From NCBI GenBank assembly GCA_015501605.1, contig JADNRZ010000002.1:2790001-2854000 (forward strand): 64,000 nucleotides of DNA, in the 5' to 3' direction. Below the pieces are notes generated by a model, which saw only the letters and a program-made list of their open reading frames with translations, did no database searches and was not told the DNA's origin. This document shows positions 23,142-34,985 of the stretch, piece by piece (position 1 is the first letter of the stretch; the number at the start of each line of letters is the position of its first letter). Both the position numbers and the translations under genes were made by a program. The stretch comes from Panaeolus papilionaceus (lineage: Eukaryota; Basidiomycota; Agaricomycetes; Agaricales).

Positions 23142-24558
23142 TCAACCTGATGATGCTTCGTCGCTTTCTCCATCGGCGGCGGCTGGTACAGCTGGTCGGA
23201 CAGGATCTACAGAGGGTTTCGGTAAACAGCAAAGAGAAGTGATTCGAAATCTCGTGACATACCAAAATAGGGCTGTTGCTGTGCCTCGCGAGCTGTAAGC
23301 CGCTCCTGGTGATCGTATCGAAGTAGCTTATCTAGGAAGTCGATGGCTTCATTTGAAATGAACCTCTGGTTATCTGACGAAATGAACCGCGTCCAAGGCT
23401 TCCTTGGGTACCTGCAACATGAATTTAGAAAACGAAAAAAAGAGTAGTTTCCGAAGACAGGCTGACCTGCCAAGCAGTTCGTCGTACTGAGGGTCCAACC
23501 GAATGTGGTACTTGTCAATATAAGCGTAAAGCTCATCAGTTCCCAGCACTTTGGTGATTTTCACCAGCTGGTCGTAGTTGTCATGACCGTGGAAGAAAGG
23601 CTCTTTGCGGAATATCTGAACCAAGTGAGATCAACAGGAGTACCACAGAGAAAGAGATAAGCTACCATCGAAGCAAACATGCAACCATAGCTCCACATAT
23701 CCAGACTGTAATCGTATTCTTGGAAATCTACCAAAAGTTCTGGTCCTTTGAAGTATCTGGAGGCGACACGAACGTTGTATTCGGTCTTTGGGTGATAAAA
23801 CTCAGCCAAGCCCCAGTCGATGAGTCGGAGCTAGGGTCAATATCAGCACATGAACAGGAAGGGTATAATGATGGTATTGACCTTGCGGTGTTCGTGATCA
23901 ATCATAACATTGTGGGGTTTGACATCTCGGTGCATGATGCCGTTGGAATGGCAAAAGTCAAGGGCCTTGCATGAGTTTTAGAGCCAAGTATTGGAGATCT
24001 GGCGAAGTAACTAACCTTGAGAAGCTCAAACATATAAAAGCGTACGTCGTGATCTGTAAAGCGGGGATAAAGAACTTTGAAGTCGACGTTATGAACGTAT
24101 TCGGTGATCAAACTGGGGATTTTGGATGTTGGGTCGCGCACAACATCCAAGAGGGCGACAATGTTGGGACCTCCTGCTAGATTTTGAAGGATCTTGATTT
24201 CACGCTTGATTTTCTTCTTCTTCACCGGCTTCAGAACCTTGATAATGCATTTTTCCTCTGAGATGACATTTATACCCTCAAAGACCTAAATGGAGGATCA
24301 GGTGAAGATGTGGCCATGATTCGAAGCAAAGAAAGCGCACTTCAGAGTATTTTCCACGTCCTACTTTTCGTACAATTTCATAGTGATCTTGCGATCCCCA
24401 TTGCACTTGAAGATTGTCTGCAGATCGTTTGTTTGAATGAATACAAAATGATGTTGAAAACGAGATAAGACAATACCATATTCATACCAAGACGAGCCTT
24501 TGCGACTGTTGACGTCGCAATACACCCGCGCAACTGACTTGGTAGCAGTTCTACCCAT
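23142..24558 (-). CDS. CKA1: Casein kinase 2 catalytic subunit alpha
   Basis: This is the constitutively active Ser/Thr kinase CK2 alpha. It starts [18 protein letters not shown] (ATG 24558). After an intron it continues [18 protein letters not shown], the glycine loop [11 protein letters not shown] (split by an intron near 24280-24350), the Lys-rich [15 protein letters not shown] and the catalytic HRDVKPHN. The metal-binding DWG ([17 protein letters not shown], Trp in place of Phe as in all CK2) follows, then [18 protein letters not shown]. The kinase core ends near [14 protein letters not shown] final intron (about 23217-23265) leads to a short acidic tail ending GESDEASSG. The stop is TGA at 23142-23144. 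Seven or so introns of 50-80 bases interrupt the gene. It is divergent from the SET gene with 168 bases between. Confidence 0.95.
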
Positions 24559-24726
24559 TAACACAAGGCGATACTAAGGAGTATTCGTTCAAGGCCAAGT
24601 TGCGGTTGCAACGAGGTGTGCATGGTTCGTCCAAATTTCGCACGATGGTTTCCTTTTGTGGGTTGATTACTGACTGTTGCAGTTTAACTTTTCGAACTAA
24701 GGTTCTCAACGGCTGGGCATCTCTTG
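24559..24726. promoter_or_regulatory. Divergent promoter of CK2 alpha and SET gene
   Basis: These 168 bases separate the start codons of two divergent genes, so a shared bidirectional promoter is likely. I see no strong named motif within it. Confidence 0.4.
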
Positions 24727-25338
24727 ATGGAAAACAAGTATAACAAGTCCGACAAACCCAAGAATTGGCCTCATAATGTTGACTATATTTGTGAGCTGCG
24801 CTATCATAAATCGGTGTCGCCTGGTATATTACGACAAATCAGGGAACAACCCTCGACGAGCAACCTCCTGATACCTGCTCCTATTAACCAAACCAAGGTT
24901 ATTATACGGGCCATCTCAGATAGCTCCCATCCGGCCAATGGGCAATTTGGTCTGTTTGCTGCACAAAAAATTCCCCCGAACAGTCATATAATTGATTACT
25001 TTGGTATGATTTGAGCAATTCTTGTGCAACACAAATGTCTGAATTACTTATTAGGAGAAGTTCACTGTGATGAAAGGTCGGAATCAGTTTATGATTTGTC
25101 CCTCTGTCGACTTTCGGATAATATTAGTGTTGGGATTGACGCCAGCCGAATGGGTAACCAAGCTCGATTCGTCAACGACTACCGAGGTATTTCAAAGAAA
25201 CCCAACGCAGTTTTTCTTGATGGAAAGACGAGTAGTGGTGATTATCGAATGAGTGTATGGAGTTGTAAAGAAGTTATTAAAAAAGGAGAAGAAATATTAG
25301 TATCTTATGGAAAGTCATGGTGGCAAAGTCGAGAATGA
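24727..25338 (+). CDS. Small SET-domain protein (putative lysine methyltransferase)
   Basis: This is a protein of about 185 residues consisting almost wholly of a SET domain. It begins MENKYNKSDKPKNWPHNVDY. SET landmarks are GQFGLFAAQKIPPNSHIIDY (GxG cofactor loop), YDLSL, DASRMGNQARFVNDYRGI (in place of the usual RFxNHxCxPN) followed by KPNAVF, and the C-terminal GEEILVSYGKSWW. One intron (about 25004-25054) is placed after DYFG and before EVHCDER. There is no pre-SET or post-SET Cys cluster. The variant NDYRG replaces the NH pair, as in some divergent SET proteins of the ATXR type. The substrate is unknown. Stop TGA 25336-25338. Confidence 0.85.
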
Positions 25339-25487
25339 AAGAATTACTTTAATTAGTTGTAAATAAGTGGAGAAATTTAAAGAAATGAACAAACAAAGCT
25401 AAACAATACTACAAATTTTGAAATATCTAGTTGAGCGTGTTTCTATTTCTATTGAAAAGGGTGTGTTGTGTAAAGACAGTGCACATT

Positions 25488-27267
25488 ATGCATCTTCGTC
25501 TTCCAGCTAGTCGCTTTTTTAGTTTTATTTCCTTCAATTCATGTACTCGACAATATCGTAATTCTCATTTCACTTCTTTATCATTACTACGCTCCAGATG
25601 CCCACAAAACCAGAACCCTTCACCTTCCTTGAAACGTCCTTCCGACAGGGTATGTATTTGGATTTTTCTTGTTCATGTTAAATAAAATGCTTATACTCGT
25701 TCAATAGCGTTCTATTCACGCGTCAGCACCTCGTTATGCCTCTCAGAAAAACCCTTATGACATTCTTGGGGTGAAGCGTGATGCAACAGCTGCTGAAATT
25801 AAGAAAACCTATTTTGCAGTAAATGATTTTATTTCTGTTAAAACTCAGTCATTCACTATCCTTTATTAGCTTGCACGGAAATACCATCCTGATACCAACC
25901 CCGATAAAGGAGCGCAAGACAAATTCGTTGAGATTCAAGAAGCATATGACGTAGGTCGGAATACATTTGACAAAGTTTCCTGTTAAATTGATCATTTTTA
26001 TTTTTCTTGTTATTAGACACTGAAAGACGAAAAGAAGAGGGCAGCATATGACCAATATGGTTCTGCGTCACAGCAACCTGGCTTCGATCCAAATGCTTTC
26101 TCCAACATGCGCGGTTTTCCCGGAGGCGGTTCATTTGGTGCTGGTTTCGGTCCATTTGCGCGCGGCTTCGATCAACATTCTCGGTTTGATAGCCAAGGAT
26201 CTGACCTCTTTGAGCAACTCTTTGGCTCTTTTGCTGGTGGTGGACGACCTGGCAGAAGTACACGTTCACGTGGGTCAGATGTCGAGGTCAGCATGAGTGT
26301 GTCTTTCCTCGAAGCGTGCAAGGGTACCAAGAAGAAAGTCACCATCACACCTATTACAGACTGTATGACTTGCTCCGGGACTGGGTTGAAGAAGGATGTT
26401 AAGAAAACAACTTGCTCCAGCTGTGGTGGGTCGGGTACCCGAACCTTCGTGATCGACAGCGGCTTCCAGATGGCCAGCACATGTAATGCATGTGGCGGAG
26501 CTGGAAGTACAATTCCTCGCGGTGGGGAGTGTAGTTCTTGTGAAGGTGCTGGCAAGGTTCGCACTAGGCAGCAGGTCACGGTCAACGTACCAACTGGTTC
26601 GTTATTAACAACTTAATCCAGATCTGTTTATACTCATCTTAAATTTAGGAGCGGAAGAGGGAATGACTTTGCGCATACCGAATGCTGGCGATGCCCCGTT
26701 GCTTGGAACTGGTCCTAAGGGTGACTTGTTGGTCCGTCTTAACATTTCACCATCGTCTGTCTTTACGCGGCAAGGTGGAAACCTCTACTATCAAGCCCGC
26801 GTCCCTTTCCATCGAGCTCTTTTGGGAGGCATCGTTCGCGTACCCACCCTTGATGGTGAGGTGGATGTAAGAGTTCCTGGGGGAACTCAACAAGGCGAGG
26901 AAATGGTTTTGAAGGGTAGAGGTGTTCCTTATCTGCACGGCGGTGGTATTGGGGACCTTTTCGTCAAGTTTTACCTTCAACTGCCTCGGTACGCTTTTTC
27001 GAACGTAGAGTCATTCGTAAACAATTGACTCGGACTCTTTTTTTTAGCTCTTTAACCAAGCGACAGCGAGCATTGCTCGAGGCTTATGCCGACGAGGTGG
27101 AGAAGAAGTCAACGGGTACCACCGCGGGCTCGACTACAAAATCAGAATCGAAAGAAGACCCTCTTTCAGTGGAAAATGGTGAGGCTTATTTCCTTCACAA
27201 ACCCCCCTCTTTTGGGACTTGGTTAGCCGATGGATGGCAAATGCTTCGACAATACTTGAAATCGTAA
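25488..27267 (+). CDS. MDJ1: Mitochondrial DnaJ/Hsp40 (Mdj1-type)
   Basis: This is a type I Hsp40 co-chaperone of mitochondrial Hsp70. The N-terminus from ATG 25488 ([16 protein letters not shown], rich in Arg and Ser, no acids) is a typical targeting sequence. The J domain follows ([20 protein letters not shown] in KYHPDTN), then a Gly/Phe-rich region, four zinc-binding CxxCxGxG repeats ([32 protein letters not shown]) and the substrate-binding C-domain ([39 protein letters not shown]). Introns lie at about 25651-25707, 25818-25869, 25951-26016, 26597-26648 and 26989-27047. I end the protein at [17 protein letters not shown] (TAA 27265-27267). An alternative splice from 27179 to 27330 would give a short acidic end stopping at 27398. 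Confidence 0.92.
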
Positions 27268-28160
27268 CCTCCCCACGGCATGTGTTCTTTTGAAAAAGAC
27301 AGAGAGTTAATTGCTTATTCCTTGATATAGATGACGCAAAGACAGAAACTAAAACTGATACAACAACTGAGCCTGATAGCAAAACGGCTACAGGATGAGG
27401 AGAAAAATGCTGTAGATAGAAATGTCATAATATTAGAATATTAGTATATATTTTAACTTAATCGCAATCTCCACCCCCCATATAATTGTAATTTTTTATT
27501 TAAAAAATGATATGATTGGTGTACGCCACTATATAAAATGTGAAATTGAAGATATAATGTAGGTGTAAGTCGTTCGAATCTCTGTAGTGGTAATACCTAA
27601 AAGAGATGTTGTGCCTACATGACAGCGGTCGGCGATCTAAATCAAGATTCCCCCTCAAGCCAAGTTGTTGGTTCACTGTAACTCTGCTGGTTAGTCTTCT
27701 CTTTCAACCACTCTATTTTCCATATGTCCATTCAATTTCTTCCCAGTGACAAATACACGGTATCATTAACCTAATGATGTACTTCTTGTGAACCCCCTCT
27801 AACTCTCATGACCAACACTATAACTTGATGCCATTCAGATCAAGCTAAACAAAGGCTTGGACACCATGCATCTCGCGAATCTTGTGTTTGAATCGGAATT
27901 CAAAGTCTCGATCTCGTGAACGATATTGTCGGGTCTTACTTTTCGTATATCGTCTCGCCACAGATCGCCTTTTCACCTGGTTAATCTACTATCTTTTTTT
28001 CGAAAACGGATGAAAGACATGACAGTAGATATATTTTCCCGATTCTGGCACCTCCGAGTCTCTTCGCAGCTGGCTTTGCCACTCGTGCCTGGCACTATAA
28101 ATTCGCTGATGAAGTCTACCAATTGTTTTTCATCCACCCAAAGAAAGAGATTTCTTGAGT
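27268..28160. other. Intergenic, 0.9 kb
   Basis: The first part is the DnaJ 3' flank, including a possible alternative last exon (27331-27398). 27400-27560 is very AT-rich. A short inverted pair CCACTAT/GTAGTGG with an internal GTTCGAATC at 27528-27594 recalls a tRNA 3' half but lacks a D arm. The rest is the promoter of the MFS gene. Confidence 0.4.
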
Positions 28161-30808
28161 ATGTACAACGCCTCGCATACCCAAACCATCCCTTCCGTTG
28201 TCGATTCGACCGACACAGTGACGCGTCTCGACGCGTCGTCGATTGTATTACCTTCGAACGATGAAAAAATGTCTGTTCAAGCAAGCCCCTCGATAAACTC
28301 TTCCGACAGGGACACCACTTGTAGTATTGCTGCAAGTCCCGCTTTCGACGAAACCACAACGCATCGCTACAACCTTTCAACTCTCCATCTCCTCGTGGTT
28401 CATATAGGGTATGTCGTGACATACACTGCAGAGGGACGACTGATATCATTCTGCCCACAGAGCTGCTTTGACACTGTTCCTGGCAACGACCGATGCAGTA
28501 CGTGTTCATGTTGTTCTCATCCCGTAGGACAAGTGTAACGCTCCTATTTAGACAATCGTTTCGACCAGTTTGCCCACTATTTCCAGTGACCTCGAAGCAT
28601 CCGCTATGCAGTATACCTGGGTGGGCGTGGCCTACATGCTTACGCAGACTGCTTTCCAGCCATTATATGGCCGTATCTCTGATCTCGTGGGTCGCAAAGT
28701 AGGATCTAGACTTTCTCAATTCGAAGGGTATTTTTTCTGATGACATGGTACTCGTTTATCTGTGCGGACAGAACATGCTCTTTTTTAGCATTGTAGTCTT
28801 TGCTACCGGCTCTGCTTTGTGTGGGGCTGCTCCGGTGGGTAATCCATGTATTTTGTCGCCAGATTCAATAACTGATCATTTTATGTATCAAGTCGATCGT
28901 ATGGTTAATCGCCTCTCGTGCACTGGGTAACTATTGCGGTATCATTGGCCATTGAACGCGATTAACTCCTCGCATTATCAGCCGGTATTGGTGGTGGGGG
29001 AATAGTCAGCTCGGTATGGGTCATCACCGCCGAGATAGTTGCAGTCGAACAGCGTGCAATTTGGTCTCAAGCGCTGAGCATTACCTGGAGCTGCTCGGCT
29101 GTTGCTGGTCCTCTGCTTGGTGGTGTCTTCAGCCAGGGTGAGCGATCAGTCCGTAGGCGGCACATTTAATCCCTGACCTATCCCTCAGACGGATTAATGT
29201 CCAATGGCAAGCACCTTAGTTGGCGCTGGGGATGTACGTGGACGCCACCCTGTCGCGTTTTTTTAATGAGCTCATCCAGTTGCAGTTTATATCAATCTCC
29301 CTATCTGCTTCGTAGCGGCGCTTATGCTTCTTCTTTCCCTAAGAGGGGTGGAATTAAAGAGGTTGTACCAGTCATCATGGAAAAACTTCCTGCAAAACTT
29401 TGATTTCGTTGGATTGTGAGTTGGATTATTTTAACTTTTACATTACTTAACCGTCTTCCCAGGTTTCTTTTCATGGCCGGGACAAGTTGCATCATTATCG
29501 GGTTTAGCTTCGCTACAGAAAACGGATGTACGTCCAGTTTCGATCGAATTCGTTTCTTAGGGCAATCACTGAAATCCTTTCAAGGGGGATCTGTTTCGAC
29601 ACTCACACTGATCGTCTGCGGGGCGGTTGGTCTCGTATCCGGCGCTATTTATGAAAGGTTCACAACCAGAGACTGTCTTTTTCCAAAAACTGCATTTTCG
29701 GATCTTACCACTGGTAATCATCATCCGCCCCCCAATATGAGGATGGTATACTAACGCAACATTTCAGCCATCATACTCATCGTATCATTTCTGCATAATT
29801 TTGCTTTTAACGCAGGAACATTCTATCTGGCACTGTACTATCAGGTTGGTAGTCCCTTTGAGACCTACATCATCCGCTATAACGATCAACCTTCAGGCTG
29901 CGAATGGGTCTACTCCCCTCGAAGCTGGAATTAAAATGCTTCCTTATTCTCTTGGGGCCTCGCTCGCGTCTATGCCTGTTGCCTGGTTTATCGGATATTG
30001 GCAAAAGCGAACCAATGATACCACTGGCCAAAACTGGATGATCAGTTTCGGCCTCTTCATTTCGACCTTGGGTTTCGGTTAGTGGGGCATAATTCAATTT
30101 AAACCTGATTATTCTAATATGGTCTTAGGAATGTTAAATCTTCTTAACGAGAACTCAAATTCAGCTTCCCAGGTTCTCTTCCCCTTGATAGCTGGCATTG
30201 GCCTGGGAATGCTATTCCATGCACCTCATCAAGTCTTCACCCGTGCTCTTAAGCCTCAGGAACTCGCAACTGGGACGAGTGCGTTTTTCCTTGTCCGCTT
30301 CACTGGAGCAACAATCGGCCTTGTAAGCTTGCCTAGGTTTGAATACCATTTCTTGTGTGTTGATCCCTTTCAAGGCTGTCGCGGGTACAATCTTCTACAC
30401 GCAGACAAAAAACCGACTGCCAACCAATTTGGCTTTTCGAGACTCGTCACCTGCTATCAATTTCAGTGCTATCACAGACTTATCTCCCGATGTGAAAGCC
30501 AGCGTTCTTCAGATCATATCGTCATCTATTCGGGTATGTGTTTTCCCTTGTTTTCGTGGATCAGTCTCCGCATGACGATTTGAAAATCATTCTGACTTTT
30601 ACCTCTTATAGACGATTTGGACTGTTTGTGCCCCGTGTCTGGGTATTTCCTTTTTGGTGAGTCTACTTTATGCGCTCCTACATTTCTATCAGCTGAACCC
30701 TTGGTTCAGATGTCGTTCCTGCTACGAAAGATCCCCAACGCTGAGTCAAGCACACCCACGGCGTCTCACACGTCAACCCAATCATCGGTGGATAATGAGA
30801 AGGTGTAA
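28161..30808 (+). CDS. MFS transporter, DHA2-like (14-TM multidrug/H+ antiporter type)
   Basis: This is a plasma-membrane major-facilitator exporter. From ATG 28161 (MYNASHTQTIPSVVDS) a ~75-residue Ser/Thr-rich cytoplasmic N-terminus precedes TM1 with AALTLFLATTDATIVSTSLP. Motif A follows (YGRISDLVGRK), then GIGGGGIVSSVWVITAEIV and AGPLLGGVFSQDG (motif C region). Further segments are WRWGFYINLPICFVAALMLL, FLFMAGTSCIIIGFSFATEN, STLTLIVCGAVGLVSGAIYE, AFNAGTFYLALYYQAANGST and MLPYSLGASLASMPVAWFIG. About ten short introns interrupt it; all can be joined in frame with GT..AG ends. The last intron (about 30658-30709) leads to MSFLLRKIPNAESSTPTA and the end NEKV (TAA 30806-30808). The substrate cannot be told; no biosynthetic cluster adjoins it. 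Confidence 0.88.
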
Positions 30809-31842
30809 TAAAACATGGGAGCATAGGGCGCCACTGATATATTCTAGGATTTGAGGTGAAAAACCACTCCCAAGCTTCTTAAATGGCAGGGATGTGAATC
30901 GTTGATTCGGACATGTAAATAGATTTACAAGTTGCACTTATTATCATGCATAAATCATAGCATCGTGGAAGTTTACTATCTCATTGCATATTTTTAGATA
31001 ACCTAGTCTAAGGCAAGGTTTGTAAAGAAATTGAAAGGTTGGGAATTTCTCTGACATTTACAAAACGCGGTCTCCGAGGTGCTGTCTGGTGATACTGCAC
31101 GCAACTATATCAAGGAAGAAGTCACCGATTAACAGTTTCGCGGGTTCCAAGTTTGAATTTCTTTTTTGATAATTCTATTAGTTTCGAGGTGGAGGCATCT
31201 TTTCTGGGCAGGCGGGTCCCTCCCCCCCATGTTTCCACGTACACGCTCACCCGCAAATTTCATATCCGTCTCTTGGAGATAAAACGAGGCGGGCATGCTT
31301 CTTCTTGGTCTGTGTAAAATGATATGGTCTTGATGGTATTAGATTTAAATTGACGAGCCCAGACGAGCCCGCCAGGAGAGGGAATTCAATTACTTCAATG
31401 CAAAAACTCTGTATAGTCCGGTGACAACTTTTGCAACATCATACACATGTCGTGAATACATTCAGCGAACTCAAAACGTCAGTTCCTTTCAACTAACAGC
31501 GTGTCTGGAGCAGGAAGATGGGTCGCCGTCGATCAGGTGGTTTCAATCACACACGCACACATTCCTGCCCAAAGTTGTCGAGAACCTGGTCGGGTTCTGT
31601 GCCAATTCGTTTCACCAGCTGCCGCAACCCTGCCAGTAATAATGGGACAGGACAAGCTCAGGGAGATTAGACGACTCTGAAGTCCGTTAATGAGAAGTTT
31701 TTTTTATCAGCCTTTATCGACAGTCCCAGTGTCAGGTTCCTAAACAAGGTTCATCGTCGAGGCACATAATAGTTTCCGATTGAGTTTACACTTGACCGAT
31801 TAAAATGACATACATACCCTTCATTTTGATGATCATAAAGGC

Positions 31843-31915
31843 GTACGGCCCTCAGTAGTCCCTGGTGGGTGGCATCCCCACAGGCCATTATGGCAGGCGC
31901 CTGAAGGGGCCGTAC
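31843..31915. repeat. Hairpin element with nested stems
   Basis: GTACGGCCCTCAG (31843-31855) pairs with CTGAAGGGGCCGTAC (31901-31915) with small bulges. Inside lies a second stem, CCTGGTGGG with CCCCACAGG, and then CCATTATGG. It resembles a small multi-stem RNA or a short inverted-repeat mobile remnant. Confidence 0.45.
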
Positions 31916-32690
31916 TACCGGATTTGCGAAAAGGAACTTGTGCCGATTAGGAGGTATCAGGATATATCTTGAGATTTGTTACATGTTCCCGTCAAGAGAA
32001 CGGTCAAGAATAGGGTTAAGAAGAGGCCAAGGATAAGATTTGTTTAGCTTCGAACTCGTGTTTTATTACGCTTGCACACAAATGAAAAACATCGGAGTTA
32101 GAGCCTAGTGGAGACCGTGACCTAGCCATGGGGAATAGTTAAGAGATGATGCTTCTGAATGGTGCATGCTTGGGGTGTTGTATGTATAGAGGAGCAAATA
32201 GGATATATAGGGTCCATCTGTAGATCTTGAAATGAGCAAACCCGTGAATTGTTATATTAGAACGATGGCCGCCATTCTCTTGAAAAAGATAAGCCAAGAA
32301 GGGGAGACGGAAATGTTGACCTTCGATAGAAGTTATTGATATTAAACTGGGGATATTTCTGTACGAGTGGTAGGTGGCAGTACCAGCTCAACAGTTGATG
32401 AAAGAAAAATAAATTGTATAGTTAATAGTATGAATATAGTTTCGTGTGTATGATGTGATGATGATTGAGAACGAGCCTCAGGTAAAGACATAATTGCGAT
32501 GACGAATAAATAATAAAAGTCGTTGAAGGCCAATATAGTGGCACACGACCTCAACGTTAATAAATTTGCAAAGACATTATTATGGATATTATGTTGAACG
32601 ATGAGCTCCGTTTCAACAACATTAAAGGAAAACAAAATAAAATCGGAGCATAAAACATAATTAGCAGTCAAGCGAATTGTTATCTTCAAA

Positions 32691-32710
32691 CCACCACCAC
32701 CACCACCACC
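32691..32710. repeat. (CCA)n trinucleotide repeat
   Basis: Six CCA units in a row lie about 40 bases upstream of the choline kinase ATG, probably in its leader. Confidence 0.85.
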
Positions 32711-32750
32711 TTCTGATAACAAACTCCCACCGACATCCTCATTTTCATCC

Positions 32751-34328
32751 ATGGTGCCCGTACTTACCACCTCATTCTCATCGTCAAATTCATCTATAGT
32801 CTCACTTTCAACCTCGGACATACCACGCTCTATCTCGACAACTGCAAATCAACCCATCCCAGGTCATTTTAACCCCTCGTCATCATCACAAGTCCCAGAT
32901 ACTTCGATTACAGCAGAACCACCACGAGAGGAGGAACTACCCCATGCAAGGGTAAGATTAGACCCAAGGTGAGGGTGCATTGCTTGCCCATATTCGTTAA
33001 GAGTTTGCCAGTGGCACTTTGAGCAATTTTAGCACATGAACCGATGTATCACAGTCTGCCTTGCCATCAGCCATGCATTAACTCAGCTGACACTCACACT
33101 TACCTCACAGGCACTACAAGAACCCCCCTTTTGCTATACAATTATTGGAGATCGTACGCACCTTGCAAATTCCAGGCTGGACTGCGGCTCGAGTCTTACC
33201 AGATGGTGTAGTCGTTCAGAAAGTGTCTGGTGCTCTAACCAATGCCGTCTTTTTCGTATCATACCCTTCTATCCCTTCTATCCATACCTTATTACTCCGG
33301 GTATATGGGTCGTCTTCCGGTTCCCTTATTTCCCGTCCCCGAGAACTGCATGTTTTGCACATCCTTTCTTCTCGATACAACATCGGTCCTCGCGTATACG
33401 GGACCTTCGAGAATGGTCGCATTGAGCAATATTTTGATTCAGTGACGTTGACTCCAACTGAGATCCGAGACCCTCAGATTAGTCGATGGATTGCGGCACG
33501 TATGGCTGAGCTACATTCCGTTGATATCAAAGCAGTCGAAGGTCCGAAGTTTCCGTCTAGTCACGAAACCAGCCCTTTCGAGATTGCTGAAAACATCAAG
33601 TCGTGGCTTGGACCAGCTGAGGAGGTGTTGCGTTTGCCCGTCGTGTCGGCCGAGGTCAGAGCGGAACTCGATCTTCCGAAGTTCAAGATTGAATGGAACC
33701 GATGCTTTTCCTGGCTATCCAGACATACACGCTCTTTTGGATCGCGCAGGGTATTTGCTCACAACGACACACAGTATGGCAACCTTTTGAAATTGAAAAC
33801 TGGAAGTGATGGGTTGGATGAGCATCGCCAAGTTCGTTACATCATTTTTTCCCGTTTGGAATTCGACCTTCAACATATATTTACACATTTTATGCTCCTT
33901 AGATTATTGTTGTCGATTTCGAATACGCCGCACCGAACCCGGCCGCATATGACATCGCCAACCACTTCCATGAATGGTCGGCCAATTACCATGGCTCAAC
34001 GCCCCACTTGCTCGACCCTTCACGCTATCCCACCAAATCGGAACGGTTTAATTTCTATTCCTCTTACATCCGCCACGCTGCTATGCTCGCCGACGACCCT
34101 ACCCTGAGCGATGAAGATGTCAAGGTCATGATCGCCGAACTGGAGAAGGATGTCCAACTGTGGAGCATTGCTTCACATGCTGGGTGGGCCATTTGGGGAA
34201 TTGTCCAGGCAAGAGAAGACCTTGAAAACCAGATCGCGGAACCAGAGTTCGACTACATTGGTTATGCGAAAGGTAGATTAACCTCTTTCCACAAGGAATT
34301 GAAGGCCCACGCAGCACAAATGGCCTAG
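32751..34328 (+). CDS. CKI1: Choline/ethanolamine kinase
   Basis: This enzyme phosphorylates choline (or ethanolamine), the first step of the Kennedy pathway of phospholipid synthesis. The Ser/Thr-rich N-terminus from ATG 32751 runs into HARVRLDPR. An intron (about 32970-33110) joins this to HYKNPPFAIQLLEIVRTLQI. Kinase landmarks are VVQKVSGALTNAVFFV (nucleotide loop), LLLRVYGSSSG, the Brenner-type catalytic motif FAHNDTQYGNLL, and IIVVDFEYAAPNPAAYDIAN followed by HFHEW (metal-binding Asp). A second intron (about 33831-33901) separates the last two. The C-terminus is WAIWGIVQAREDLENQI and onwards; the stop is TAG at 34326-34328. The motifs do not decide between choline and ethanolamine preference. 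Confidence 0.94.
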
Positions 34329-34985
34329 CATCACACCAGGGTCGTCCTTTGTTACTTTTAATTGTATCTTGTTTTCTTATATTGTGTTATCAGCTTCCAT
34401 GTTAGTTAGTATTCGCTTGCTTTCAGTGTTTGATAGATACCCGCAGAATATTTCAAATCCCTTTCTAGGATAATATTGATTGATAATTGAAATGAAATAG
34501 AAACATGAGTGCTGGCGACGACACTGTGATATAAAGAGTAGCTGATAATAAGCTAGGCTGCCTTTGATCACGACGTAAGATAGAAGGAACAGAATGTAGG
34601 ACGTGGAAAGTCGGGACGGGGTCGTGACAATTTTGCTGATCATAATTGAGAGGATAGAGAAAAAGATAAGAGATAAAAAGATATAGAAAACTAGGAAAGC
34701 GGAAATCGTATATGCAAACCGGTACAAAGGCAGAAAAAAAAGAGTTCCAACCTGTCGTGGGTAAACGTATAGCACAATCAGAGCACACAGATGAGGGATA
34801 TAAGACAATGTCCGACCATAGCGGGCGTAGAAAGACGGGAAGAAAGAAGAAAAAAGCGGTGGAGAGAGATTCGGGGTGGGGAAGGGGAGGGAGGTGACTG
34901 GAGATAGAAAGGACGATACTGGGCCCAAAAAAAGGGGGAAAGGAAAGTTGGATTGAGTAAGTGAATAAGATTAGGGTAAATCGAT
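34329..34985. other. Convergent intergenic region
   Basis: These are the 3' flanks of choline kinase (+) and the CCCH gene (-). 34640-34920 is strongly purine-rich on the plus strand, so pyrimidine-rich on the minus strand. It probably forms the 3' untranslated region of the CCCH gene. No gene was seen. Confidence 0.45.

Larger units (their letters stand above)
30809..32750. other. 1.9-kb intergenic region
   Basis: This lies between the MFS gene and choline kinase, both on the plus strand. No conserved protein is readable. A structured hairpin element is at 31843-31915, a T-rich tract near 31700, and a (CCA)n repeat at 32691-32710 just before the choline kinase start. A minus-strand open frame at 32342-32821 overlaps the start of choline kinase and is a low-complexity shadow. 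Confidence 0.45.

Noticed and set aside
27528..27594. tRNA-like 3' half (GTTCGAATC with CCACTAT/GTAGTGG arms)
   Set aside because: The T stem does not pair, there is no D-arm A box and the length is too short; the arms pair probably by chance.
32342..32821. Minus-strand frame starting MSEVESETIDEFDDENE with a Gly run
   Set aside because: Its acidic start is the antisense of the Ser-rich choline kinase N-terminus and its Gly run is the (CCA)n repeat; the rest is AT-rich non-coding.
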